From Qingrenia yutianensis (lineage in GTDB: Bacteria > Bacillota > Clostridia > UMGS1810): a stretch of 64,000 nt of DNA. Location of the stretch: the NCBI RefSeq assembly GCF_014385105.1, contig NZ_JACRTE010000003.1, forward strand, positions 186,001 to 250,000, in the 5' to 3' direction. The notes under the pieces are model-generated. The model saw only the letters and a list, made by a program, of their open reading frames with translations. It searched no databases and was not told the DNA's origin. A program made the translations under genes and the position numbers. Below are positions 9,594 to 17,941 of the stretch, piece by piece; position 1 is the stretch's first letter, and each line of letters opens with the position of its first letter.

Positions 9594-11903
9594 TTAAAGC
9601 GACGCCGAGCACGGGTCAAGGCGCTTTATTATATCCTGCTGTATTGCCGGGGATAAGTCGAGAAAGTTTACAAAAGTTCCGTGTATTCTCATTATGTAAA
9701 CACCGCTTGGCGCATATTTTTTCGGGTTTTCAAGCACCTTTCTCAACGTCTGCGGAGTTGTCACGTTGACGTATAGGTAGAACGGTGAAATGCCCTTTTT
9801 CATTTCGTTGAAAAACAGCGGTTTTATAATTCTTTCGCCGAATTCCGCACCTTTTTTCTCAAATGTATTTCCTTTAAAATAGTTAGGGTCAACACCGAAG
9901 TGCGACGCATAACCGCCGTTCATTTTTTCGTACGGCAAGCCGAAAGATGACAAAACGCGGTAACCCATACCGTTGGACGCGTCGCCGTAAAGCGGGTCGA
10001 CACCGTATCCGAGCATTTCGCGGCTGTGTCTGCCGTCGGGAGTTGCGCCTACCCAATATCCGTACAGCAGATGCGTTGACGGGCTGGAAAAGTCGGGTCT
10101 GAAACTGTTTCCGAGATAATTTTTAAGGCTTGCAACGGTATCTGCCGCCATATTTGCAACCTCGGCGGTTTCGTTGTCTGCCTCATTGATGAAGTTGCCG
10201 TATTTCGGACATTTGCAAAGATAGCCGTGCAAATCGTCAAAGCCTTTAAAATCAGCTTTTAACGCTTGTTCAAGTCTGTCTTTGTCATTCGGTCTTTCGT
10301 TTAACATATGCCTTATCGCAACAATGCTGTCAGCAGCGACGCTTATGCCGTGAATAAGGCAGCCGCTTCCGTTGTATTTTGTACCTTGATGTTTTGTGTC
10401 GCGGACGTCAATGCCGTTTTCAAAACCGCCCATAAAGCAAGACAGAAACGGCACGCGGAGGTGCGAAACTGCTTTCGACGCACCGTTTGCGGCGTCTGCC
10501 ATACGCTCTGCAAAATATTTTGTGTTTTTAAAAAACTCCTCTTTTATATTTTCGAGAGGCGCCTTTTTGATGTCGGCAAGCTTTTCGCCTGTTACAAGCG
10601 AAACACCGCCGGTTATTGTAAGCTCTAAAATTTTCGGCAGATTAAGCCAGCTGTTTGTTGTGTTGCCGTTATCTTTTCCCATTATAAGCGGTTCCTGGCA
10701 CCCGGCTATTGAAATATCGGGTAAATCTTCACTGTCGACCCCGTGGCTTTTCAAAATCTCAAACAACGAGTCGTCGTTGAAAAACGACGGAGTGAGAACG
10801 CCGGGGGTAAACAGAAATTTCCCCATATTTTCATAAAATTCCTTCGGGGTGTTTTTGTGAAGCTTTACCGACAAAATCGGCTGCGGCAAATTCATATTGT
10901 AATATGCGTCCATAATTGCGTATGTAACCTCGTTTGTAAGGTCGCTGCCGTCAATATCGCGTCCGCCGAGAATGATATTTTGCGAAATTGCCCAACTTCT
11001 GTCCGCAACGTTGAAAAAGACCAGAAAATGCTCGAAAAGTTCTGTCGCTGTTTCTCTGTCGGTGTCGTAATAAGGCGCAAAAATTCTGTCCGCATTGCCG
11101 ACCGAAAACGCAAACGGGTTCGGCGCCTGTTCAAGACACATCACCTGCCACAGAAGAATGAACATTTGTATTGCCTCAAACAGTCCTCTTGCGCCGCGGC
11201 GCGGAACACGCTCCAAAGTTTTTATCATATATTCAAGCTGATTTGCTCTGTTTTGCGGTGCGTCTTTAAGCTGATTTTCCAAAATTTCACGGTATCTGTC
11301 CGCAAGAACGATTACGCTCTGAAGGGCGAGCTCCATAGCGCGGCAGCCGTCGCCCTCTTTGTCTTTTATTCCGTCAATCATTTTTAATACGCCGTGCTTT
11401 AACGCATAACGGAAATCGGGTATAAGATGTCCCGTAACCTGTTCAATAAAATATGCAACCTCTTTTGTGTCGCTTTCATATTTTTTATAAACCTCGGACA
11501 ATGTTTTTACATAATCGGTGTTTTGCATATACTGTCTTACCGTTTGTATCCGTTCCGATGTAAATTCTTTATTCGGCTCAATGTCATTGAAAACCGCAGT
11601 CGGGTCACAGTCGCCGTTAAATTCTTCAACCTTAAAACTCGGGTTGATAAGTGCATAGCTTCTTGCAAAACTGTCACGCTGTGTGCCGACAAAGATGTTG
11701 TTTTCGCTTACCGAAAGCGGAAGAATTTTCACTGTTTCCAATAGGGTGTTCGCCTTGTCGATTTCCTTTGATTTATACTTTCCCGAAGTTTTCATTATTG
11801 TTTCCTGTGCAATAAACCAGCCGTCAAGCCTTTTTATTGCGCGCTCCTGTGCAAAGAGAGCTTTTGCCATATCGGTAAGCTCGCCTTTTTTAAATTTAAA
11901 CAT
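9594..11903 (-). CDS. Glycyl-radical enzyme, dehydratase/lyase type (PFL family)
   Basis: A 769-aa member of the pyruvate formate-lyase superfamily. The C-terminal radical motif is present (RIHGTFVNFLDLS, with radical Gly742). The active-site thiyl loop reads AGCQEP, with Cys402 and Glu404. The single Cys followed by x-Glu is the pattern of eliminating enzymes (glycerol/propanediol dehydratase, CutC, HPAD). True PFL has adjacent cysteines. So this is probably a dehydratase or lyase acting on a polyol or sugar-derived compound. ATG 11903 has AAAGGA 9 bases upstream; ATG 11909 would leave only 3. The activase gene ends 15 bases upstream, and a kinase and ManA follow. Substrate unknown; not a standard PFL. 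Confidence 0.85.
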   Translation of the reverse strand: MFKFKKGELTDMAKALFAQERAIKRLDGWFIAQETIMKTSGKYKSKEIDKANTLLETVKILPLSVSENNIFVGTQRDSFARSYALINPSFKVEEFNGDCDPTAVFNDIEPNKEFTSERIQTVRQYMQNTDYVKTLSEVYKKYESDTKEVAYFIEQVTGHLIPDFRYALKHGVLKMIDGIKDKEGDGCRAMELALQSVIVLADRYREILENQLKDAPQNRANQLEYMIKTLERVPRRGARGLFEAIQMFILLWQVMCLEQAPNPFAFSVGNADRIFAPYYDTDRETATELFEHFLVFFNVADRSWAISQNIILGGRDIDGSDLTNEVTYAIMDAYYNMNLPQPILSVKLHKNTPKEFYENMGKFLFTPGVLTPSFFNDDSLFEILKSHGVDSEDLPDISIAGCQEPLIMGKDNGNTTNSWLNLPKILELTITGGVSLVTGEKLADIKKAPLENIKEEFFKNTKYFAERMADAANGASKAVSHLRVPFLSCFMGGFENGIDVRDTKHQGTKYNGSGCLIHGISVAADSIVAIRHMLNERPNDKDRLEQALKADFKGFDDLHGYLCKCPKYGNFINEADNETAEVANMAADTVASLKNYLGNSFRPDFSSPSTHLLYGYWVGATPDGRHSREMLGYGVDPLYGDASNGMGYRVLSSFGLPYEKMNGGYASHFGVDPNYFKGNTFEKKGAEFGERIIKPLFFNEMKKGISPFYLYVNVTTPQTLRKVLENPKKYAPSGVYIMRIHGTFVNFLDLSPAIQQDIIKRLDPCSASL

Positions 11904-11918
11904 ATACATCGTTCCTTT

Positions 11919-12656
11919 CTATGTATTGATTACATTAAGACCGCAGTTTGCATATACTTCTTTAAATTTATCCAATGTTTCTTTGGTTATAAATCCGTTT
12001 TGAATTTCGTATTTTTCGCGCCATTTGGCTTTGCCGAATTCGTGATAGGGCAGAAGTTCAAACGAAAAACTTTTGCAGTCAAGCGCCGAAAAATAGTTTG
12101 CAAAGCCGTAAGGGTCGGCATTTATGCCGCTGATAACGGGAGTGCGTATCAGCACCTTTATTTTTTGTTCCGACAGCATTTTTAGGTTTTCCTTGGTCTG
12201 TTTCAGTGAATGACCTGTGTATAAAATGTGTGTGTCCTCGTCGAAATGCTTAAAATCCATTATCAGATTATCAATGTAGGGGATAAGCTTGAAAAGATGC
12301 TTATGTGAACCGTTTGTTTCTATAGCGGTGTTGATTTTTTCTTTTTTTAACGCTTTTAAAAGGCACAGCACATTTTCAAACTGATATGTGGGTTCGCCTC
12401 CGGTCAGCGTAACACCTCCGCCTTCAAAAAACATAGGACGGCATTTTACTGCCTCGTCAACAAGCTCGCCTACTTGGTATTTAATGCTGTTTTCACCCGG
12501 AAAAGCCATACTTTCGGGATTTGTGCACCACTTGCACTTGAAATTACAGCCCTGCAAATGATAAACAAGTCTGTTCCCAGGACCGTCCTGTGAGAAATTA
12601 AAGCCTTTTTTAAAAATAAAAATATAATTAGTTAAACAATTTAACTTTTTGTTCAA
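11919..12656 (-). CDS. Glycyl-radical enzyme activating enzyme (radical SAM)
   Basis: A 245-aa radical-SAM protein that would install the glycyl radical on the neighbouring enzyme. The cluster motif is CNFKCKWC (C37, C41, C44), followed by the SAM-contact segment TLTGGEP, and preceded by the activase hallmark SQDGPGNR. TTG 12656 is chosen because AAGGAGG lies 7 bases upstream and no ATG occurs before the conserved region. The protein is as short as PFL activase: the two-cluster ferredoxin-like insert found in most eliminase-type activases is absent, with only one further Cys soon after the motif. A ROK-type palindrome overlaps codons 3-10. It is second in the operon, behind the ROK gene. Confidence 0.88.
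   Translation of the reverse strand: MNKKLNCLTNYIFIFKKGFNFSQDGPGNRLVYHLQGCNFKCKWCTNPESMAFPGENSIKYQVGELVDEAVKCRPMFFEGGGVTLTGGEPTYQFENVLCLLKALKKEKINTAIETNGSHKHLFKLIPYIDNLIMDFKHFDEDTHILYTGHSLKQTKENLKMLSEQKIKVLIRTPVISGINADPYGFANYFSALDCKSFSFELLPYHEFGKAKWREKYEIQNGFITKETLDKFKEVYANCGLNVINT
12628..12648. promoter_or_regulatory. Probable ROK operator inside the activase start
   Basis: The left half-site TTAGTTAAA (12628-12636), a 3-base centre and TTTAAC (12640-12645) match the perfect palindrome at 14072-14092 in sequence and spacing; only the last two outer bases differ. It covers codons 3-10 of the activase gene, so a bound repressor could block transcription or initiation at this point. Confidence 0.6.
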
Positions 12657-12697
12657 AAAAATACCTCCTTATTGCATACGACAGCTAAAATACGGTT

Positions 12698-13846
12698 TTA
12701 AAACTGTGTTTCGTTTGCCTTATAAAGTGATTTATCCAAGGGACGGAAAAACAGATTGTGCATAGCCGTTGACGCGCCTGCGAGCGCTTTGCTTTTTTCC
12801 GACGCGGAAATAGTCACGCGCACCGGGTGGTTTACAATGGTTCTGCTTTTGACCTGTGACTGAATTATGTTTGCGAGGCGGTGACCGCCGTAGATAATTC
12901 CGCCTCCCAAAACAACCGTTTCAAGGTCGAAAAGGTTTATCAGATTAACCAATGCGTCCGACATATATTCCGCTTCTTTTTCTATAATTTTTGTATCGTT
13001 TGCGTCGATAACTTCGCGCCATGACGAGTATTTTGTTCCTTTGATAAGAGCAGGGATTGAGGCATAACACTCAAGACAGCCATGGTTTCCGCAAGTGCAC
13101 GGTTTTCCGTTGGGAATGAGCGTGATGTGTCCAAGCTCGCATCCTCTGCCTTGACTTCCGCGGTAAAATTTGTTGTTTATAACCACTCCGGCGCCTATAC
13201 CCTCGTCAATCACCACATATGCAAAATTATCTTCGGTTTGACAGCAGCCGAAATACTGTTCCGCCATTGCATATGCGTAAGAGTCGCGTTCAAGCACACA
13301 TGGAAGATTTGTTTTTTTAAAAAGATATTCGCATATGTTAAAATTGTGCCATTTTGAAAAATCGGGCGGATTTAAAATTGTTCCGGTTTTGTAATTTACA
13401 GGTCCGGGCGAGGCAATTCCGATGCCTATAATATTCCTGTCGGGAAGCATTCCTCTGTATTTTTCGATTTGCTCTGCAATATTTTGGGCGTTTAACTGTG
13501 CATCGCCGTGCAAATAGCTTTTTGTTTCCATTTCAAGGCAGTTTCCGCCGAGATCGAAAAGTCCGAGCTGATAATCGTTTCGCGAAAGACCGATGCCGAT
13601 AACGCAGCGCGATGACTCACAAAGTTTAAGTATGAGCGGATTTCTGCCGACACCGGCGGTATCCTGTGCAGGTTCGTCAAAGATAAGACCGCTTTGCATA
13701 AGTTCGTCGGTGAGGAGCGATATTGTCGCCTTGGTAAGTCCCGTTTCTTTTGCAAGGCCGGCGCGCGAATAGCCGCCCCGTCTTATCATACGGAGAATAA
13801 GGCATTTGTTGTTTTCTTTCATCAGGCCGGCATTTGTTCCGCGCAT
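12698..13846 (-). CDS. ROK-family transcriptional repressor
   Basis: A 382-aa NagC/Mlc/XylR-type regulator. Residues 10-60 form a winged helix-turn-helix (GLAKETGLTKATISLLTDEL). The rest is a ROK sugar-kinase-like domain with the structural zinc motif CTCGNHGCLECY and the ATP-site-like segment VVLGGGIIYGG. Most such proteins bind a free sugar and release operators of the TTAGTT type. It is transcribed from a good sigma-A promoter just upstream and leads the operon of activase, glycyl-radical enzyme, kinase and ManA, so it probably controls its own operon and the divergent GH2 gene. The inducer is not known; mannose or a mannoside is a guess from the neighbours. Confidence 0.9.
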   Translation of the reverse strand: MRGTNAGLMKENNKCLILRMIRRGGYSRAGLAKETGLTKATISLLTDELMQSGLIFDEPAQDTAGVGRNPLILKLCESSRCVIGIGLSRNDYQLGLFDLGGNCLEMETKSYLHGDAQLNAQNIAEQIEKYRGMLPDRNIIGIGIASPGPVNYKTGTILNPPDFSKWHNFNICEYLFKKTNLPCVLERDSYAYAMAEQYFGCCQTEDNFAYVVIDEGIGAGVVINNKFYRGSQGRGCELGHITLIPNGKPCTCGNHGCLECYASIPALIKGTKYSSWREVIDANDTKIIEKEAEYMSDALVNLINLFDLETVVLGGGIIYGGHRLANIIQSQVKSRTIVNHPVRVTISASEKSKALAGASTAMHNLFFRPLDKSLYKANETQF

Positions 13847-13880
13847 TAAATCACCCCGAATATATTTATAAAATGAATTA

Positions 13881-13896
13881 ACAAATTATTAACCAA
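13881..13896. promoter_or_regulatory. Weak ROK-operator-like site at the ROK transcription start
   Basis: Read on the minus strand, the sequence GGTTAATAATTTGTTAA begins one base upstream and matches one half of the GTTAAA-NNN-TTTAAC palindrome, but the second half is degenerate. It lies directly downstream of the -10 box of the ROK promoter, where autoregulation would act. Low confidence. Confidence 0.3.
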
Positions 13897-13900
13897 CTGA

Positions 13901-13929
13901 ATTATACCATACTGAAGCTTTTGTGTCAA
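13901..13929 (-). promoter_or_regulatory. Sigma-A promoter of the ROK operon
   Basis: On the minus strand a perfect TTGACA (13929-13924) and TATAAT (13906-13901) are separated by 17 bases. It points at the ROK gene starting at 13846. Confidence 0.85.
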
Positions 13930-13981
13930 TCAAAATTTTTCTGTATTTTGCACGTTTTTTATATGTATAATCAAAAATATA

Positions 13982-14010
13982 TTGACACCAAAACATCGGT
14001 ATGATATAAT
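13982..14010 (+). promoter_or_regulatory. Sigma-A promoter of the GH2 gene
   Basis: TTGACA (13982-13987) and TATAAT (14005-14010) with a 17-base spacer point at the GH2 gene at 14146. Expected transcription start is near 14017, giving a leader of about 130 bases that contains the palindromic operator. Confidence 0.85.
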
Positions 14011-14071
14011 TTCGTCGTGTGATAGGTGCGCAAAAGGGTTAGTATATGTGCACTTATATATTTTTGACACG

Positions 14072-14092
14072 TTAGTTAAAGAGTTTAACTAA
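14072..14092. promoter_or_regulatory. Perfect 21-bp palindrome, probable ROK operator
   Basis: TTAGTTAAA (14072-14080), GAG, then TTTAACTAA (14084-14092) form a perfect inverted repeat. It resembles XylR/ROK operators of Firmicutes. It lies about 55-75 bases after the predicted start of the GH2 transcript, so binding would act as a roadblock. A near copy occurs at 12628-12648. Confidence 0.7.
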
Positions 14093-14145
14093 TGTGCATA
14101 ATGTTGCTTGTAGAAATAAATTATACATAACGATGGGGTGGAAAG

Positions 14146-16401
14146 ATGGAAAAAATCAAAATTTCGGGCAAGTGGAGGCTTTATTATTTTGAGCAGTACG
14201 AAAGAAATGAGGTAAGCCCTGCCGACCTTCACGGCAGAGAAAGTATACCCTGCACAGTGCCGGGGAACGTTGAACTTGAACTTATAAATCAGGGAATTTT
14301 GCCCGAAGATATTTATATGGGGCAGAATATCAGACTCACCGAGGCATACGAAAAATATGAATGGTGGTACGAAACAAAAATAACAATGCCTGATATAAAA
14401 GGCAGGGCGTATCTTTATTTTGAGGGTGTAGACACGCTGGCGGAATACTGGCTGGACGGCGAAAAAATCGGGAAGTCGGAAAATATGCTCATTCCCGTTA
14501 AAATTCCCGTTAAAAATCCCGTTGCCGGTAAAACGTACACGCTCTGCGTACGGCTGCGTTCGCCGATAATCGAAGCGGAAAAAATTCCGTTCGATATGCT
14601 TAGCTGTGCAATGAGCTGGCAGGGAGAAATCGACGAATCGCTTCCGATAAGAAAAGCGCGTCATTCTTATGGCTGGGATATAATGCCGAGGGCGGTAAGC
14701 GCTGGTATTTGGAGAGATGTATATATTGCTGACGAAACCGATTACGGCTTTAATCAGCTTGCGTATTTTGTGAAGAATTTTTCGGCAGATGGCGGAAAAA
14801 ATGCGGCGGTAACGTTTTTCTATGAGCTTAACGGACTTCCCGAAAAAGGCACCGAAATAGAAATTCACGGCATATGCGGCGAGTCGGAATTTTACTGCCG
14901 CCGTGCGGTTAGATTTAAGGCAAAATCCGAAGATATTACCGTTGAAAATCCAAAGCTCTGGTGGCCGAAGGGATACGGGGAGCCGAATATTTATAAAACA
15001 TCCGTGCGGATTTTAAACGGCGGTAAGGTGATGTCTGAAAAAACTCTTAACGTCGGCATAAGAAAAGCTGAACTTAAGCGCACCGACACAACCGACGGAA
15101 AGAACGGATATTTCGGTTTTATCGTTAATGATGTTCCGATTACGGTGTACGGAACAAACTGGGTTCCGCTCGACGCATTTCACAGCCGTGAGCACGAAAG
15201 ATATGACAGAGCACTCGGCTTGCTTGATGACATCGGCTGTAATATGGTAAGGTGTTGGGGCGGAAATGTGTATCCCGAACAGAAATTTTACGATTTTTGC
15301 GACAGGCGCGGAATTATGGTGTGGCAGGACTTTGCGATGGCTTGCGGAACGTATCCGCAAGATGATGAGTTTGCGGAAAAGATGAAAAAAGAGGCTGAAG
15401 CGGTTGTCCGATTATACAGAAATCACCCGTCACTCGTTTTGTGGACAGGCGATAACGAGTGTGACCAGATGGCTTGGCAGTATGCCGGGGGAAAAGAGAA
15501 CAGGCTTACGCGCGAAATTCTGCCCGAAGCGGTCGCACGGAACGATTTTGCAAGAAGCTACCTTCCCTCATCGCCGTATATTGCAAAAGGACATTCCGAA
15601 TTTGAAACGTCTGAACGCCATTTGTGGGGTCCGCGCGATTTTTATAAGTCGGATTATTATAAAAACACTCCGGCGCATTTTGCGAGCGAATTGGGTTATC
15701 ACGCCTGTCCGCCGACCGAGTCTGTGAAAAAATTTATTTCGCAAGGTCAGCTTTGGGGAAATATCGAGGACAGCGAGGACTGGATTTTACATTCGTCCGA
15801 CCAATGCGGAAACAACGCCAGAATGAAGCTTATGGGTGAGCAAATAAGGCAGTTTTTCGGATACACTCCCGAAAGCTTGGAGGAATTTTCGTTTTTGTCG
15901 CAGATTTCACAGGCAGAGGCAAACAAGTTTTATATTGAGCTTTTCCGCTGTAACAAGCCGGTGAAAACAGGTCTTATCTGGTGGAATTTGATTGACGGCT
16001 GGCCTCAATTTTCCGACGCGGTTGTTGACTGGTACTTTGAAAAAAAGATTGCATATTACTATATAAAGCGCGTTCAGCAGCCGGTGTGCGTGATGTTGAG
16101 CGAAATGGAAAATTGGCATCATAGGGTTGTTATTGCAAACGATACGTTAAAAGAAGTGACTGTTAAATATAGGGTTACCGATGCCGATACGAAAGACGTT
16201 CTTGCCGAGGGTTCTGCCGTAATTTGTGCAAACGGTATACAAAATGCCGACAGTATAAGGCTTTATTATTCTGATAAAAAGATGCTCCTTATTGATTATG
16301 AGGTTGACGGCGTTAAGCACAAAAATCACTATCTTTGCGGACTGCCCCCGTTTTCGCCTGAACACTACCGCAAATGGTACGGTATGCTTGAAATAGACTA
16401 A
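14146..16401 (+). CDS. Glycoside hydrolase family 2, beta-mannosidase-like
   Basis: A 751-aa GH2 enzyme without a signal peptide, so it acts on short imported oligosaccharides. Domain order is an N-terminal jelly-roll (residues 1-180, with VPGNVELELINQG typical of beta-mannosidases), an immunoglobulin-like domain, and a TIM-barrel. The acid/base is E438 in WTGDNECDQ (base 15457); the nucleophile is probably E515 in FASELGYH (base 15688). These resemble the NNE and SEFG motifs of beta-mannosidases more than those of LacZ. The protein is somewhat shorter than typical members of about 820 aa. It has its own promoter with a ROK operator and is followed by an aldose epimerase. ManA in the divergent operon fits release of mannose. 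Confidence 0.85.
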   Translation: MEKIKISGKWRLYYFEQYERNEVSPADLHGRESIPCTVPGNVELELINQGILPEDIYMGQNIRLTEAYEKYEWWYETKITMPDIKGRAYLYFEGVDTLAEYWLDGEKIGKSENMLIPVKIPVKNPVAGKTYTLCVRLRSPIIEAEKIPFDMLSCAMSWQGEIDESLPIRKARHSYGWDIMPRAVSAGIWRDVYIADETDYGFNQLAYFVKNFSADGGKNAAVTFFYELNGLPEKGTEIEIHGICGESEFYCRRAVRFKAKSEDITVENPKLWWPKGYGEPNIYKTSVRILNGGKVMSEKTLNVGIRKAELKRTDTTDGKNGYFGFIVNDVPITVYGTNWVPLDAFHSREHERYDRALGLLDDIGCNMVRCWGGNVYPEQKFYDFCDRRGIMVWQDFAMACGTYPQDDEFAEKMKKEAEAVVRLYRNHPSLVLWTGDNECDQMAWQYAGGKENRLTREILPEAVARNDFARSYLPSSPYIAKGHSEFETSERHLWGPRDFYKSDYYKNTPAHFASELGYHACPPTESVKKFISQGQLWGNIEDSEDWILHSSDQCGNNARMKLMGEQIRQFFGYTPESLEEFSFLSQISQAEANKFYIELFRCNKPVKTGLIWWNLIDGWPQFSDAVVDWYFEKKIAYYYIKRVQQPVCVMLSEMENWHHRVVIANDTLKEVTVKYRVTDADTKDVLAEGSAVICANGIQNADSIRLYYSDKKMLLIDYEVDGVKHKNHYLCGLPPFSPEHYRKWYGMLEID

Positions 16402-16422
16402 ATATTGATATAAATAAAAATG

Positions 16423-16436
16423 TGACAGCGCTGTGC
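16423..16436 (+). promoter_or_regulatory. Possible cre-like / LacI-type palindrome
   Basis: TGACAGCGCTGTGC contains the perfect palindrome ACAGCGCTGT and matches most of the catabolite-responsive element pattern, missing the last two positions. It sits in the 178-base gap between the GH2 and epimerase genes; nothing else was recognised in that gap. Confidence 0.25.
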
Positions 16437-16579
16437 CGTGCAGGCATAATTTATTGAATATGAAGTGTTGCAGAGCAGATTTTTTGCGCGTATTAAAAGG
16501 GAAAAAGCTTACTGCGTCGAATATACGCTATTGTGCAGATAGGCATCAGATGACTAAATTTATTTACAAAGGTGAGATT

Positions 16580-17482
16580 ATGGCGAAAATATATGAGTTG
16601 AGCGCGCACGGATACACGGCGCAGATTGTTGCGGACTACGGAATGAACTGTATAAAAATCACTCACGAAACGGGTGTTGACGTTCTTCGTACACCCGATG
16701 ATGCGGACGTTTTGCAATCGCAGGTTTTATACGGTATGCCCGTTTTGTTTTTCCCCAACAGAATATCGGGCGGACGGTTTGAGTTTGAGGGAAGGTGGTA
16801 CATTTTGCCGATAAACGAGCCGAAGCTCAACAACTTTTGCCACGGCGATTTGCACAAGCTTGCGTTTGATGTAACCGAGTGTGACAAAACGCATATTATC
16901 GGCATTTACACCGCGTCTGACGAAAATAAATATATGACTTTTCCGCACACTTTTGAGTTTAAAATTTGGTACGAAATTCTTCCCGACGGAGTGCATCAGA
17001 ATGTATCGGTTAAAAACACATCTGACAAAAATATGCCGTTTGCGCTCGCGTTTCACACGACATTTAATTTAAGCGACGGCGACAGGGTGAAAATTCCCGT
17101 GCGCAGAAAAGTTTTGCGAAATTCCGAAACGTACCTTCCGACGGGTGAATTTGAGGACGCTTTTGATGAAAAAAACGCACTTTTGCAGGGAGATTTTCTG
17201 CCGTACGGCACGGCGGTGAGCGCATTATACGAGGTGTCGGACGGCGGATTTGTGCTGTATAAAAACAAAGAAAACGTATATGTTACGTACACTGCTGACG
17301 AAAAATACAAATACTGTATGCTCTTTAACGGCGACGGCACAAAATTTGTGTGCACCGAACCGCAGACATGGATTACAAACTGCCCGAATTTGCCTGTTGA
17401 CCGCAAAAAATGCGGATTTGATTTTATAGCGCCGAACGCGGTTAAGACGTACAAATCTGTTATAGGAGTCAGTAAAAAATAA
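16580..17482 (+). CDS. Aldose 1-epimerase family protein
   Basis: A 300-aa galactose-mutarotase-like protein that would interconvert sugar anomers. ATG 16580 is chosen because AGGTGAG precedes it and the conserved family sequence begins directly after; an upstream start at 16433 would add a Cys/Arg-rich tail unlike the family. Expected catalytic features are present: a His in NFCHGDLHKLAF, a second His in LAFHTTFNL, and the late Glu in CTEPQTW. It follows the GH2 gene in the same direction without an obvious terminator between them, so it probably processes the sugar released by that enzyme. Exact sugar specificity is unknown. Confidence 0.85.
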   Translation: MAKIYELSAHGYTAQIVADYGMNCIKITHETGVDVLRTPDDADVLQSQVLYGMPVLFFPNRISGGRFEFEGRWYILPINEPKLNNFCHGDLHKLAFDVTECDKTHIIGIYTASDENKYMTFPHTFEFKIWYEILPDGVHQNVSVKNTSDKNMPFALAFHTTFNLSDGDRVKIPVRRKVLRNSETYLPTGEFEDAFDEKNALLQGDFLPYGTAVSALYEVSDGGFVLYKNKENVYVTYTADEKYKYCMLFNGDGTKFVCTEPQTWITNCPNLPVDRKKCGFDFIAPNAVKTYKSVIGVSKK

Positions 17483-17496
17483 AACGTTATTTACAT

Positions 17497-17531
17497 AAAA
17501 AAAGAGCATTTGTATTGAATGCTCTTTTTTT
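17497..17531 (+). terminator. Intrinsic terminator after the epimerase gene
   Basis: AAAAAAAGAGCATT (17497-17510), a 7-base loop, and AATGCTCTTTTTTT (17518-17531) form a strong stem with a T run. Confidence 0.9.
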
Positions 17532-17557
17532 GCGCAATTCTCTTTTTGTGCAAAATG

Positions 17558-17587
17558 AAATATCCGCCCGAAAACGAGCGGATATTT
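17558..17587 (-). terminator. Probable terminator of the zinc-ribbon gene
   Basis: AAATATCCGC (17558-17567) pairs perfectly with GCGGATATTT (17578-17587). On the minus strand it lies just after the stop of the zinc-ribbon gene. The following T tract is short, so efficiency is uncertain. Confidence 0.55.
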
Positions 17588-17595
17588 ATTAAAAA

Positions 17596-17871
17596 TTATT
17601 GGTTTTTGGATTCTTCAAAGCATTTGCTGCAAAGAACAGGTCTGTCGCCCTTCGGCTCAAACGGAACAACCGCCTCGCCGCCGCAGTTTGAACAAACTAC
17701 CGTATACATTTTTTTGCTGTTTTTAAAGCTTTCTTTTCTTGCCTTTCTGCAGTCGGGGCATCTTAACGGCTCGTTTTCAAAGCCTTTTTCAGCATAAAAC
17801 TCCTGCTCGCCCGCGGTGAAAATGAAATCATTTCCGCAATCCTTACATACCAGTGTTTTGTCTTCGTACAT
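17596..17871 (-). CDS. Small zinc-ribbon protein (zf-trcl type)
   Basis: A 91-aa protein with four CxxC knuckles: CKDC, CPDC, CSNC and CSKC, enough for two zinc sites. The N-terminal half (FTAGEQEFYAEKGF between the first two knuckles, then CPDCRKARK) matches the probable zinc-ribbon family common in Clostridia. The C-terminal pair is a second treble-clef-like site. Basic residues between the modules allow nucleic-acid binding, but no function is established. It is transcribed toward the epimerase terminator, 70 bases downstream of sigH, and may share its transcript. Confidence 0.8.
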   Translation of the reverse strand: MYEDKTLVCKDCGNDFIFTAGEQEFYAEKGFENEPLRCPDCRKARKESFKNSKKMYTVVCSNCGGEAVVPFEPKGDRPVLCSKCFEESKNQ

Positions 17872-17941
17872 TTCCTTTACCTCACTTTAGAAAAATAATA
17901 TTTAATTCCGAAATGGAATAAAACATAAAAACATAGTGCGC

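Noticed and set aside
9594..11903. Ordinary pyruvate formate-lyase
   Set aside because: The active-site loop has a single Cys followed by Gln-Glu-Pro instead of adjacent cysteines, and the gene context is sugar metabolism.
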